Positions 20,354-31,926 of a DNA stretch of 64,000 nucleotides are shown piece after piece. The stretch covers positions 1,488,001 to 1,552,000 of the forward strand of contig JBLDXI010000046.1 of the NCBI GenBank assembly GCA_047495785.1, in the 5' to 3' direction. The notes beneath the pieces are model-generated. The model made no database searches. It had not been told where the DNA came from and saw only the letters and a list, made by a program, of their open reading frames with translations. A program made the position numbers and the translations under genes. This DNA comes from Lepidodermella squamata (Eukaryota; Gastrotricha). Position 1 is the stretch's first letter. The number at the start of each line of letters is the position of its first letter.

Positions 20354-23205
20354 ATGTTGTCGTCGGCTCATAAATCCATGTCCGAATTCACGAAAATTAA
20401 TCTTTTGGGCCGTGGTGGTTTTGGATCAGCGTGGCATTGTAAACGGCGCGGTGACGACTACGCAGACTATGTTATTAAAGGAGCCAGTCTATTGGAAATC
20501 CGGCGTAAATATGAAGCAGATGCAAACTTGGCAGAAAAAATTGTCGAAATGACACGAAAAGAGGTAGTCTCTTGCTTCACATAAAAATCCCATAGAATGT
20601 GAAATAACCCCAATGTTAAATCTCACATGTTCAGCATCTCAAAATGGCCCAAGTTAACCACCCAAATATTGTCAGAGTCTACGGAGCTTTTGAAGGTAAG
20701 AAAATCGCAGTTTTCACAGTACCTAGTTAATAATTCGCAACTCGAAGAGTTGAACGAGGATGTGGATGCGGCAAGAAAGGGCGATCTGATGTATTATTTA
20801 GTCATGGAGTTCTGTGAAGGTGGTGATTTGACAAGATACTACCGGAGAGCCGAAAGCCCGATACCTGAGAGCAAAATTCAACTTTGGTCACGACAACTTG
20901 TATCAGCAGTCACATTTTTGCATGACATTTCTCTTGTGCATCGAGACATCAAGCCGGATAATATTTTTTTGAGCGGCGATTGCAAAACTATCAAATTGGG
21001 CGATTTTGGGGTAGCTAAGACGTTCAATGCGTAAGAAAAGGGTTCGTGTTGCAAATGTTTGAATGAGTTTGACACTTTTAGGCAATCTACCACCACTCCA
21101 ACTGGCATAGCAACCTTGATTTACACACCTCCAGAAGTTTTAAACGGCCAGAGGAATTCGCCAGCTAGTGATTGGTGGTCAGTGGGCATTACTTTGTTCG
21201 AAATAACAAATTTTACCAAGCCAGTAAGTTTTTTCAAAGCGAGAATTTCTTTCACCCGAAGTGGAATTATTTTGTCAAGTTTGAGACTTTACCCGCGATC
21301 TTGTTGTAAGTTTTATCTTCCGTATGTAAGTCGAGGCAGTTTTTACAGACTTATTCAGTGGCTCACCTAAGGCGTTCAATGAATCCCGTGGGTATTCAAC
21401 AGAGCTTCGAGATTTCGTGCTTTCAATGATTGTGAAGGATGTGGATCGACGAGCGACTTCGACCCAACTTCACAAAAGTAGCTTTCTGAGGAAGTCAATC
21501 GCACCGGAGGGTTCTGTCGAACCTGAAACAAGCAGGGAAAATGAGGCGTCTCATCTATCGGTAAATTACAAATTATCGCCTTTCTTCTCATCACACAGAA
21601 AAGGTGTTTAGTCGGCATGGCGTGTCAAATTTTCTGACAATAACGATGTAAACATCAAGATTTGGAACATACTCACTGGTAAGAAAGCCAAGGAAAATGG
21701 TCGAAAACTTACCATTTACTATTTTCAGCTAACGATATCGAAGATCCCAACGATTTGACACCTGAAGATATCGAACATTTGTTTAAGAATGTATCCCTGG
21801 GTTTGTTCAAAGCTGTTAGCAAATGGAGAACTGGAGTCACAGACGTAAGCTCGGTATTTATCCGGTTTCCAGTTGATAAGCATCGATGGCTAATCTGGCT
21901 TTTATTTTTCTCAGATGCTATCTGCACCAATTAAAGAGCCGGACCCAAACATGATCGTGGTAGGTTCTCTCTGATTCTAGGCACAGCTGAATAAATATAC
22001 ATTTGCAGAAGATGTTTGACTGTGTACGAACGAATAACTTACAGCGATTGAACGAGTTGTTGTCGGAGAAAAAGCTGGGATTGAATGTTAACTGCAAGGA
22101 CGATGATGGAGCATCTCCTTTATTCATAGCTGCTGAAAAGGGCCTAATTGAAATAGTCAAATTGTTAGCCGGAAGATTTCAGGCTGATGTGGAGTTGGGG
22201 GATAAGTTTCGTCGCACGCCGTTATACATAGCTGCTAAGCTAGGTCACATCGACGTTGTCAAGACACTGGCTGGAGAGTTCAAGGCAAATTCAAATGCTG
22301 CCCAAGAAGCTGGCTTCACGCCTTTGCACATCGCCGTCCAAGAAGGACAAGTCGAGGTGGTGAAGCTACTGGCTGGTCAGTTCAAGGCAAATATTGAGAC
22401 TGGCGACAATGATGGCTGGACGCCTTTGCACGTCGCTGCCAGGAATGGCCATGTCGAGGTGGTTACGACACTGGCTGGTCAGTTCAAGGCAAGTATTGAG
22501 ACTGGCGACAAGAAAGGCTGGACGCCTTTGCACGTCGCTGCCAGGAATGGCCATGTCGAGGTGGTTACGACACTGGCTGGTCAGTTCAAGGCAAATGTTG
22601 AAGCTGCTGATATCTGCGGCTGGACCCCAATGCACGCCGCCGCACATTATGGCCATGCCCAGGTGGTGAATACTTTGGCGGCCCAGTTCAAGGCTAAAGT
22701 TAATGCAACATCGGAAGATGGCGCGACGCCATTGTTCGTCGCCGCCGAAGAAGGAAAAGTCGAGGTGGTGAAGCTACTGGCTGGCCAGTTTAAAGCCAAA
22801 ATCGAAGCTACCTTGAAAAATGGCGCCACACCATTATACGTTGCCGCGCAAAACGGCCACATCGATGTTGTAAGAATACTGACTGGCGAATTCGGGGCAA
22901 ATGTTAACGTCGCAGCGAACAGCGGCGAGACGCCATTGATGTTATCTGCACATAATGGTCATTATGCTGTTGTCGAATTACTGATCACGAAATACAAAGC
23001 AGATGTTAATGCCATCCATCCACGTACGGGGTGGACCGCCTTAGACGCTGCAGAAAACTGTGGAGAGAGTGTTACAGCCGAAAGCAAACGAAGAACAATC
23101 GAAATATTGAAAAGAGCAAAAGCGCAAAACGCCGCGCATTCAGCAGCAAAGCTTCTTTTCGAACGAAGTCAACAATTACTAAATCGAGGGGGGGGGAAGG
23201 GATGA
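20354..23205 (+). CDS. Protein kinase fused to ankyrin repeats
   Basis: At least nine exons: 20354-20563, 20635-20695, 20748-21030, 21082-21223, one or two around 21350-21560, 21612-21678, 21729-21844, 21915-21959 and 22009-23205; phases agree except near 21224-21350, where boundaries are uncertain. The kinase part has the Gly loop GRGGFGSAWHC, the Lys in YVIKGASL, the hinge LVMEFCEGGDL, the catalytic loop VHRDIKPDN, the DFG motif and an activation segment ending YTPPEVL; it looks like an active Ser/Thr kinase, nearest in feel to NEK-like groups. A linker of about 75 residues leads to some ten ankyrin repeats of 34 residues (consensus GxTPLHVAAxNGHxxVV, then LAGQFKA). Neighbouring repeats are almost identical in DNA, showing recent expansion. 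The role is unknown; ankyrins probably choose the partner or substrate. Confidence 0.82.
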
Positions 23206-23942
23206 ATTTGTGTTTGCTGCCCCAAGAATTCTGACACGCGACATAATTGGGGAAAAAACCCCGAATTTGGTGGCCTGAAATACAAGGACTTTTGTGAACC
23301 GAATTCACGCTTTTTCGTAAAAGGTTGTAAACCATGGGCTTGATTTCCATATATGTGACATCGCATAAAAAAGAATGCAAATCACAAGGAGCGCGCTAAT
23401 GTTAAAAAAATCATTAATTGATGCCGTTTATCTGTGAATCCCTAATGTCGGTGTTGCTATAGACATCGAAACTGATATATGGTTCAATAGAAAAATAGAA
23501 TGCTGAGCTTGCTTTGATTTTCCATGCTTCAATAATATGCTTACCGTTAACAAGCCAGTTTTATGTCCTCAAGATTGCAGCCGCCGGATGATACAGTAGA
23601 AATAAAAATTCTTGTCTTCGTAGCTGAACGCTGGCACGTGTCAAGTTCTCAAATGCATTCTTTTTGCAAGAGGTTTTCAAAAACAGCCCTCATTTCAGTA
23701 AAAACTAGCGCACAAACCGCATTATTTTTTCATTTCGAGCATAGTGCGATCAGGTAGCTTTTGTATGAAGTGCAGCTTTGTCGCATAAAGTGTCGATTTT
23801 TCGACCGTTTACCTCTTCTTAATTGCTACTATTATGAATGCGTGTCTACGTCTTACCCACTTATCTCTTAATATTTTTGAAGTCACTACCTCTCAGAAGC
23901 TGTAAAGCTGAGTACTGTCGTTCCGACTAACCACTAACCAAA
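23206..23942. other. Intergenic, no gene seen
   Basis: AT-rich sequence between the kinase-ankyrin gene and the left end of the piggyBac element. No supported feature. Confidence 0.6.
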
Positions 23943-24953
23943 TTAACCCTCCAACGCCTACGACGTGTATACACGCGTTTTTCACTTTTAATACCCGACA
24001 AATTCAGATTTTATCAATCAGCCTTTTCTTTCCACCTGATAATTTATTTCACTATGATTGCGATACAAAATATCGACCTCGAAAAAATTTGCTGAGACAC
24101 CTGTGCCCTCTGTCGACGCAAAGTTGGCATGTGCCTAATCGCTGGTTTACACGCTTATGGTGCGTCTTAACACGCAAAGTTGGCGTCTTCAAGGGAAGGA
24201 AACTCATTGTTCGTGTGCGCCATCTGTTTCTGTTCACTTTTTGGGCAAAAAACACGAAAATCTTGTGCCGACATTTTTTACCATTTTTATCGTCGGTTTT
24301 TTAGGGTAATCTCATGCGTCTTAATTATCCATGGCTTCAAACACTCCAGTCCATCTGTACAGGTCATTATCATGACGTTGGGCTAATTTTTCAAAATTCG
24401 ACCTTGACACATATTATTTTCGCGCGAAATCGCCTTTCTTCATAAGAAAAAACACTGACGACTCGATTGTTTGTCTGTGTTGTCGATTACGTCACACAGT
24501 GTTTTATGTAGCAAATTTTCAAAGTCACGTTGAAAATTGAAAAATAATTATTTTTTCAAATTTTAATAGCCTAACGTCGTCTACTCGTCGAGTTGAGTAA
24601 GGTGCTTTTTTCCAAAATTTGATCCGATAAATATTTTGAAAGTTTACCTGAAATTAAAATTTGCATGTAAGTATGCAGGGGCTGTTTTTCAATTTGGGTT
24701 TTTCCAAAAAAAAAGGAACACAGTTTTTGAAAAATGTCCGAAACTAGTAGTGTAATTAACGACCATTGTTCTTTGATTAGGTTTCACTTCCTTTCACTTC
24801 CTGAAATTATCCAGCCTAATCATTTCGATAGGCAATGAGGGCGACTTTATTCGTCGTAGGTAGTGGTTCAAGGTGAAGATCAAGGAATTACATCCACAAT
24901 TTTATGATTTATTGGCGAACTTTTGACCGACTCCTAATTCTATTTTTTAATGG

Positions 24954-26366
24954 GTGAGGTAAAATCTGTCGCCCAAAAAGGTAAAAGTTCGCCCCATTTG
25001 TGTCGCCCAAAAATAAATAAAGTCGCCCTCATTGCGTGATCGCCGCACTAATCCATCTTAATCCGCCCCTTAAGGCGAAAGGCCGCACCTGACTGATAAT
25101 CAGTCGCCTTGAAATATAAAACGTCGCCCCGTTAGAATAAGAAAAGCGAAAATGTGATGATGATGCCTATTAGCCGCATCTCTATACCTTTATTTGGTAT
25201 CAATATTACATCGGCTGAACCGGTATATGAACCAAAATAGCTACCACAGGATATATGATTACCGCGGACGATAGCGATAGGAATATCGCGCGGACGATTT
25301 TTGGGACAATTTGGCAATCTGAGCAGTAAAGCAATAGCCACTAATGCTTGAGCAGGGACATATTAGGACATAAGACACTTACCAATCGTCCACCGGCCAG
25401 GTTTTGCTTGGAGGTTTTGGGACGGATTTATGTTCTAGGCATGCTTATTACAGGCCGAACAAATTACGACGTGGAAGCGTTGGTTGCGTCTCTCTTCAAG
25501 CATTTTATTACCACTGAAAGTTCACACACCCGCTGCGCCCCTCGCATGCCTGTCGAAGGTGTTGCATGCTCGCCGCGTTAAAGCGACTTGCCGGGGATCA
25601 AGGGATTATCTGCGTACGAGTGTTTACACGCCGGATATAAGCTACGTGTGAAGGACTCGATGTCCGGTCACTAAAATGGGCCGCTTTGACCACTACGCGC
25701 ACCATGCAGTTACTACCTGTAATAAATAGGAACTAACTGTGCTGTTCAGTTTTGCTGTCAAAAAGTTTGCGATATGGCTATCAAAGAGCTAAGACCTATT
25801 GCGAACAGCGATCGCTATTAGATCGCTCAAAGGTAGCGCTAACCTATAACGTGTAGTTTTATTATGTAGACCGTGCTATGTATCGCCCATCGGGCTGCTA
25901 TCCTCATCCGAAGGTCTTATTCGAACTGCTTATATCAGTGCTCCGCAAACTTTTTTCACCATCGGCATTTTTGGCGGCCGGAAAGCCTAAGCTCCAGCCA
26001 CAATTTTGGCTGAAAATGGTGCAAAACAGGCTGATTTTCGGGTTATGATCGTGCGAAACAAGGCATCCGGCCGCATTCCAGCAATCCTTTGAGAAAATCC
26101 TACCGGCCGCCAATGGGCCGCCATGATCTGCCCAGCGGGCCGCACGTGGTCGGAAAAAAAACCGAGTTTGCGGAGCACTGATTTAAATAAAAAATTAGCT
26201 GCCCAAGTTGGACAAATGAAATTGGGCGGTGGTTTAACCTGTCAGGGCGACTTTGTTTACTTTAGGGCGCACCTCTTCAAAACGAGGGCGCGCTATTATT
26301 GAATGGGGGCTGAGATTAAACGAGGGCGGACTTTTACCTTTTGGGGCGGCAGATTTTATTTTACCG
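24954..26366. mobile_element. 1.4-kb non-autonomous DNA transposon nested in the piggyBac element
   Basis: The direct repeat TTTTTTAATGG flanks it at 24943-24953 and 26367-26377. Inside, the ends are inverted: GGTAAAATCTGTCGCCC with AAAGGTAAAAGTTCGCCCC on the left, and the inverse of GGTAAAAGTCCGCCC with CTGCCGCCCC on the right, continuing with repeated GTCGCCCT modules on both sides. No transposase is present. A target duplication of 9-11 bp and long modular ends suggest a Mutator-like group, but this is inference. Confidence 0.72.
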
Positions 26367-27389
26367 TTTTTTAATGGATTTATCAAATCAATAAAAATCA
26401 GGAAATTTATGGCCTTGATCGATTTGATGGCAGTCCGTGACCTTGGCATTCAAGACTCGATAAGAAGAATCAGAAACTTATCCAACTTAAGCCATCTCGT
26501 TAATTCACCGCGCTCTGTAAATTTATTCGGTTTTATATGAAATTCCGCTTGACCACGCCATCGTAAAACAGAATTCTCATAGAATAATATGGAAAATGGC
26601 GTAGAATGGTATAGAAAAAAGAATGATAGATAATTCATCCAAAACTATATTACGACAAAAACCTTGATCCAGATTCAATAAAACGGTTTGACATGAATAT
26701 TTAGAATTTAGATGTTCTCATCAATATTTTCCAACTTTTCCAACTTTGCCATACCACATGTTCCAACGCATTCTAGTTATTGATGCAAGCAACCAGGTAG
26801 TTCAACTGGTTATTAAGATTGTTCGAATTTTTTCAAATTTTGCATATTTTTTAATAGCGGTCGACTATTTCGATCATCATTTCGATTTAAATAAAGCGCA
26901 CGCGCAATACATTAATTTTCCGACTTCTAAAACGTCAAAAATATTGTAAATGGTTGATGACTGACTTGTACAGTGAACGATGTCCATATTATGCAAAACT
27001 AAATAAATGAAACCGAATATCGATCAAAATTCATTTCCACCGCATCGGTAGCGTAAAATGATAAATATAGAGATGATTGTGTAACTCTAATTACGCAACA
27101 GAGCATCATGGCCCTCGTTAAAGAGCTTGTAATTAAGTGAAAAGAACATTGAAAAACGCACCTTGGGCGTCTTAACACGCCACAATGGTCACACAGTTAG
27201 TGCGTGTTCACACGCGAACGATGTTGCGTCACAAGACGCCAAATACATTAATTAGGGCAAAAAGAGCAATTAAAGGCGCATTTACCAACCGTTTACCAAC
27301 ATTTACCATTTACTGTAAAAAATAAAAAAACAGTTTTATCGCGCATTTTTTAATCGTTTTCTCGCTGCTGTCTGCTAACAGCATTTTCA

Positions 27390-29153
27390 ATGGCTGATGC
27401 TGCTGTTGCCGCTGCCGCTGCTGCTGCTGTTGAAGTCGTCTTCGACGACAACCTTGGCGATACCGACTCCGATCTATCAAGCGATGACGATGACGATTTG
27501 CCTCTGGCAACGCTGAAGCCGGATATCAAGGGCGCCTGGGGAAAGCTGAATGAAGTACCCAAGAACTACACGCAACCTCAAGTTTTCAACCGCCCTCAAG
27601 GTCTAACCTATGAAATTCGGGCTGCATATCGTTTGGCTACAACGACCGCCGATGACGATGAACCGGAAGGTGACGATGAACCGATCGCCGGGCCTAAGCC
27701 TCGCCGAGACATTGGCAACCAACGATTCGGAAGGTTGGTCATCTTGGAACTATGTTTCCCGTCTTCGCGTTGATAATCGCTCAGACAAATCAATACTCGC
27801 ACCAGTCTTATCAACCGGGCATGCAGCAGTTCAATCATCTTGAAGAGCCTGAGTTGTTGCGATTCATTGCGATTCTGATTTGCATGGGACTGGTCGACTT
27901 GCCTGGTATTCGTCTGTACTGGAAGGAATCTGATGGTCTTTTTTATCAAGGTAAATTTTTTGTCTAATTTTCATGCTTTGTACTTAATTTTTGCTGATAT
28001 AGAGTACATCGCCACAACAGATGGTCGCCTGGAAAGGCCCGTGTAACATAAAGCAATATATGGATGCGAAGCCACTAAATGGGGCCTCAAGTTCTGGGCA
28101 CTGGCTGCCTCAGTTTCGGGTTATGTCTATAACTTTTCGCTTTACACCGGCAAAGACAGAAGTAAGTATTATTGTGAAACTCGCGCTTGAATTTGATTTC
28201 ATCTCAATTAGCTCGCGGCGACGACGCTGCCAAAGCAGGAGTTGGCGAGCGCGTCGTGTTGGATCTGGTTCGCGATTATCGGCTTCTTCCATAAGGTAAT
28301 TATGGATAATTTCTTTTCGTCCCCTTCGCTTTTTTTGAAGCTCCTGGGACAAAATGTTCTTGCGTTGGGAACGGTGCGAACTAATCGCGTTGGCCTTGAA
28401 AAATCGGTGCCAATCAAGGACCGGAAACCAGTCCGGGATTCGTACCAGTTCAAGTTTCTGTCGAACAATCTTATCTACCTGAGCTGGGCAGTGAGTCAAT
28501 TTTGTATTTTCTTATTTTGGTGACTACTATTCTTACCCTAGGATAAAAGGGTGGTCAATTTTTTGTCAACCTGGCACAATGGGGTCAAAGCCGCTGAAGG
28601 CGTGAAGCGCAGAACCGCACACGGCCAGAGCATTGACGTCGATTGTCCGACCCTGGTGAAAGCGTACCAAGGCCTCATGCGTGGCGTCGATATGGCCGAT
28701 CGCCTTCGTACGACGTACAGCATCTACATTCCGGGTCGGAAATGGTGGCGAGTGGTGTTTTACTGGGGTCTCGAAACTGCACTGAACAACGCCTTCATTG
28801 TATGGCGGCAGGTTTGCGAGGACGCACTCGACGCACTCGATTTTCGGCGCGAACTCATCGCTGAGCTGCTTGCTGCCGCGCAATTGGCTCCAAACACGGC
28901 CACTGGGAAACGCCGCAGGTGCGATGTCAATGTCGCGTTGACGCCTACGACGGCTTGGCGAGCTGGCGGCCACTACCCGGAACACAACGGCTACCTGCCT
29001 GGAAGCACGACTTCGGTAATGCGCCGTTGCCGACTCTGCCACGCCCAAGGCAAGCGCAAAGAAACTTTTATTCACTGTGCGAAATGCCCGGAATCGTACC
29101 TTTGCGTTGTACCTTGCTTCGGGCAGTATGGACCTCACCGTGGCCAAGCTTGA
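27390..29153 (+). pseudogene. piggyBac transposase, frameshifted
   Basis: DDE_Tnp_1_7-type transposase segments appear in order but in different frames. The acidic, poly-Ala N-terminus is at 27390; the conserved ALIIAQTNQYS...YWKES region at 27752-27949; a WKGPCNIKQYMDAKP piece at 28021; TKWGLKFW and GYVYNFSLYTGK in another frame just after; then VGERVVLDLV, VIMDNFFSSP (a catalytic Asp) and GTVRTNRVGL to about 28490; and the last exon 28543-29153 with MRGVDMADR (the last catalytic Asp) and a C-terminal Cys-rich zinc domain. Two short introns are plausible, but at about 28075 and 28295 the conserved blocks change frame without splice sites, so the gene is most likely dead unless these are sequence errors. 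Confidence 0.8.
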
Positions 29154-29561
29154 AATCGAAATACGAACTTCCAATGATTTTTCCTGATTTTTGTCCATAT
29201 TTTCTGACATTTTTCTACTAATAAAATGATGAATAAAACTATAAAATTAGCATATGCGCGTGTTTGGACGCCTCAATTTTTGCGTGTGAAGACGCCTCAT
29301 TAGCGTGTCGAGACGTCTTAGTAATTTTTTTCGCAACTTGCGGGTATAGACGTCGAGTTTTTGAAAAAGCGGGTATACGCGTCCAAGTTGACGTGTAAAC
29401 ACGCAAAATCACCGAAAAACGCCTTTGCGTGTATACGCGCACATAGACACGCGCTGCCGTAGGCGCTGGAGGGTTTTAACGCTTGACTGCCATTTTTGGT
29501 TTTTGGCAGAAGTTAGTTTTCGGCATAATCTATTCGAAGCAATCCCGTCTAACCGTGGTAG

Positions 29562-31240
29562 GACATAAGGGCGCAGACATAAGCGCGCCGACATTAGGGC
29601 GCCGACTTTAGGGCGAAAGACAAAAGGGCGCGAGGGCATAAGGGCGCCAGATAATATTGCCAATTATTTTTATTTAATACTTATTAGTACCAATTATTAG
29701 TACCTTATTAGATGGAGGTAACTGAAAGTAACCTGTTAATCGGCTCAATACTTGCCATGGCGGTACGAATACCCTTCGTGATGAATGTTTTGCCTTCCAT
29801 TCTGTGACGTCGCTTGTGATTGGAGCATTCCAATTTATCGCCTGCTGCAGGCGCAAGAGGTCGAATCCCTTGTTGCGCTGGAGCAGCAGCGCCCATGTTC
29901 GCTGGAGCCTGTTGTCGAGGAGCAGTAGCAGCAGCACGGAGGTCGGGCGGTAACTTTTGCGTACGTGGAATTGCGTCGAACACGTTGTTTTGAGGTAACA
30001 TTTGTGGTGTTGCCTCAAAACAAGAGTTCGGGCTTCGAGAGCAGTTTCCTGTATGCGGTCTTGCGCCAGCTAATCCAGCCCGAACCCTTGCAGCTGTTCG
30101 ATAGGAACGTCTTCTTGCCGCATCAGTTGGTTAAGATCATAGACCATAGACATAATTCAGGATAGACTGCTTACTCACGAGAAAAAGGGTGCTACGCCAT
30201 GGGCGCCAGATGGTCAGCTGATTCATCAGCGCTTGGAGGAAAAATAAACAAAATATTCGATTCTTTTTTTACTGGTTCCGAGCTGGTTTCAATTTTCCCA
30301 AGGGTCTGGTTGAAAGATCCAGGCAGAGGAAATCACGAGGAACACGCTGATTATTTTTTCGAAATTTTTAAAGGAATTTAAACTGGTCTTATAAACAAAA
30401 AATGGTTTCGCAATTATAAATAAAATAAAATGTTGGGATCTAAGAAGTTGAATTTGAAAGAGTTTTTTAATGGTCCAGGTAGCCCGCATCGTGGTCCACA
30501 TTTTGATACTTGGAGCGAACTTCGATGGTTTTTCAATGATTTTCCACGAAATTTTAGAGAAGAAATCTCAACTTCCAGCTATTCAAAAACTGGAGGTTTC
30601 GAGTTGGAATCTTTGTTGACAGCACGTGCGCCACACACACATGGCGTAGCTGGAAAAAGGTTGTAGTTGGGCTTTTCTTTAAATATAATGCCGATTCCGC
30701 TTGGTGATATTTTGAAAATTTCGTGGAAAATCAGTGAAAAATCATCGAAGTTCGCTCCAAGTATCAAAATTTGGACCACGATGCGGGCTACCTGGACCTG
30801 TATTTAAAAATTTCGCAAAAAATTATCAGCGTGTTCCTCGTGATTTCCTCTGCCTGGAAAATTGAAACCAGCTCGGAACCAGTAAAAAAGAATCGAATAT
30901 TTTGTTTATTTTTCCTCCAAGCGCTGATGAATCAGCTGACCATCTGATTCTCGGTTCAAAGTTTGTACGATTTGAATTTTATTTCAAAAATGAGAAGCGA
31001 TGAATTTGAAATGTTCGAGAATGGGTTATATTTGCCAGCACTCTGTATCGTAAAACAATTAATTACCTCAACATGCGTCGCATAGCCATCGTTTTAAAAA
31101 ATTATAACTACTAGGCCTTCGTTATACATAACAATCAGGCGCCCTTTTGTCCCAGCGCCCTTTTGTCTGCGCCCTTCGGTCTTTCGCCCTTTTGTCCGGC
31201 GCCCTTATGTCTTTCGCGCTTTTACCCGCGCCCTTATGTC
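29562..31240. mobile_element. Element with modular GACATAAGGGCGC ends
   Basis: The left end (29562-29655) holds several variants of GACATAAGGGCGC in one direction; the right end (31138-31240) holds the same module in the opposite direction (GCGCCCTTATGTC, GCGCCCTTTTGTC). TGGTA occurs just outside both ends, though a clear target duplication is not evident. No transposase is seen. A large palindrome fills its middle. This resembles a non-autonomous DNA transposon with composite terminal repeats. Confidence 0.65.
30205..30955. repeat. 750-bp imperfect palindrome
   Basis: 30205-30375 (CCAGATGGTCAGCTGATTC, then CGAGCTGGTTTC) is repeated inverted at about 30795-30955, and 30474-30560 (GGTAGCCCGCATCGTGGTCC, GAGCGAACTTCGATG) is repeated inverted at 30715-30800. 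The centre is near 30590-30690. It would fold into a long hairpin. Lies inside the element at 29562-31240. Confidence 0.88.
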
Positions 31241-31248
31241 ATGGTACC

Positions 31249-31556
31249 GACACATTTTACGGTATATTTGGGATTTGTTTCTCATTGCGGTAGTCTTGCG
31301 GTGGTTAAGAGGAACTTTGTCTGTAGAAGACCCGAAAAACTCCCGAAATATTCGCAATATGAACCTTACAGACAAAACGAGAACAGCCCTCTAGCCCCAC
31401 AAAGACCTTTCTGTGAGAGGTTAGACGGGTAGTCTGTAAGGTTCATATTGCGAATATTTCGGGAGTTTTTCGGGTCTTCTACCGACAAAGTTCCTCTTAA
31501 CTACCGCAAGACTACCGCAATGAGAAACAAATCCCAAATATACCGTAAAATGTGTC
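31249..31556. mobile_element. 308-bp foldback MITE
   Basis: Two arms of 125 bp (31249-31373 and 31432-31556) are inverted copies with only about two mismatches, starting GACACATTTTACGGTATATT and separated by a 58-bp spacer. There is no coding capacity. The near identity of the arms suggests recent insertion or gene conversion. Confidence 0.88.
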
Positions 31557-31926
31557 ATTTGGACCAGAATCAGCAAAATATCGATTATCTAGCCCTTTTA
31601 CGCTAGAAAACTTAAAATTCCAGCTAGAAATAGTTAATTTCGGTTGAAAATTAAAATTGGCCCCAATGACCTGATTTTCATTCATTATGAGTGCAATGAT
31701 TTTCATAACTCTATTCTCTATGGGTATTGGAAATAAAATCACTTATTTTTATTTTATTTTTATTTAAATTTTCTGAATAGTAGAAAACACTGATTTTTAT
31801 TTTCGAAAAACGCGATTTCGTTCGAAGTTTTACCCCATGTTGGAATATTCAGATTAAGGCGGATTTTTTTTCAATAATTCTTAATTGTGGTTTTTCCAGC
31901 CGCATTCAGGCATTTCTAACCCAAAC

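Larger units (their letters stand above)
15726..20450 (+). repeat. Segmental duplication D2, copy A
   Basis: From TATTGGAAATAAAAT at 15726 onward the sequence aligns with 31719 onward in the same order and orientation: galaxin-like gene, Cys-rich secreted gene, Ser/Arg-rich reading frame, and the start of the kinase-ankyrin gene. Copies lie about 16 kb apart. Intergenic sequence is shared as well as exons, so this was a DNA-level duplication followed by local deletions and insertions on each side. Confidence 0.9.
23947..29475 (+). mobile_element. piggyBac-like DNA transposon with nested insertion
   Basis: The left end reads TTAA then CCCTCCAACGCCTACG (23943-23962); the right end, inverted, reads TTAA, two extra A residues, then CCCTCCAGCGCCTACGG (down from 29479). 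TTAA duplication and termini beginning CCC are the piggyBac hallmark. Both ends are followed by motifs such as GTATACACGC and GCGTTTTTC, and more CACGC/GCGTG subterminal repeats occur near 24150 and 27160-27240. The interior carries one broken transposase frame set and a second transposon at 24954-26366. The element is 5.5 kb in all, about 4.1 kb without that insertion. Confidence 0.82.

Noticed and set aside
22366-22862. Minus-strand frames opposite the ankyrin repeats
   Set aside because: They are periodic only because the sense strand is a protein repeat.
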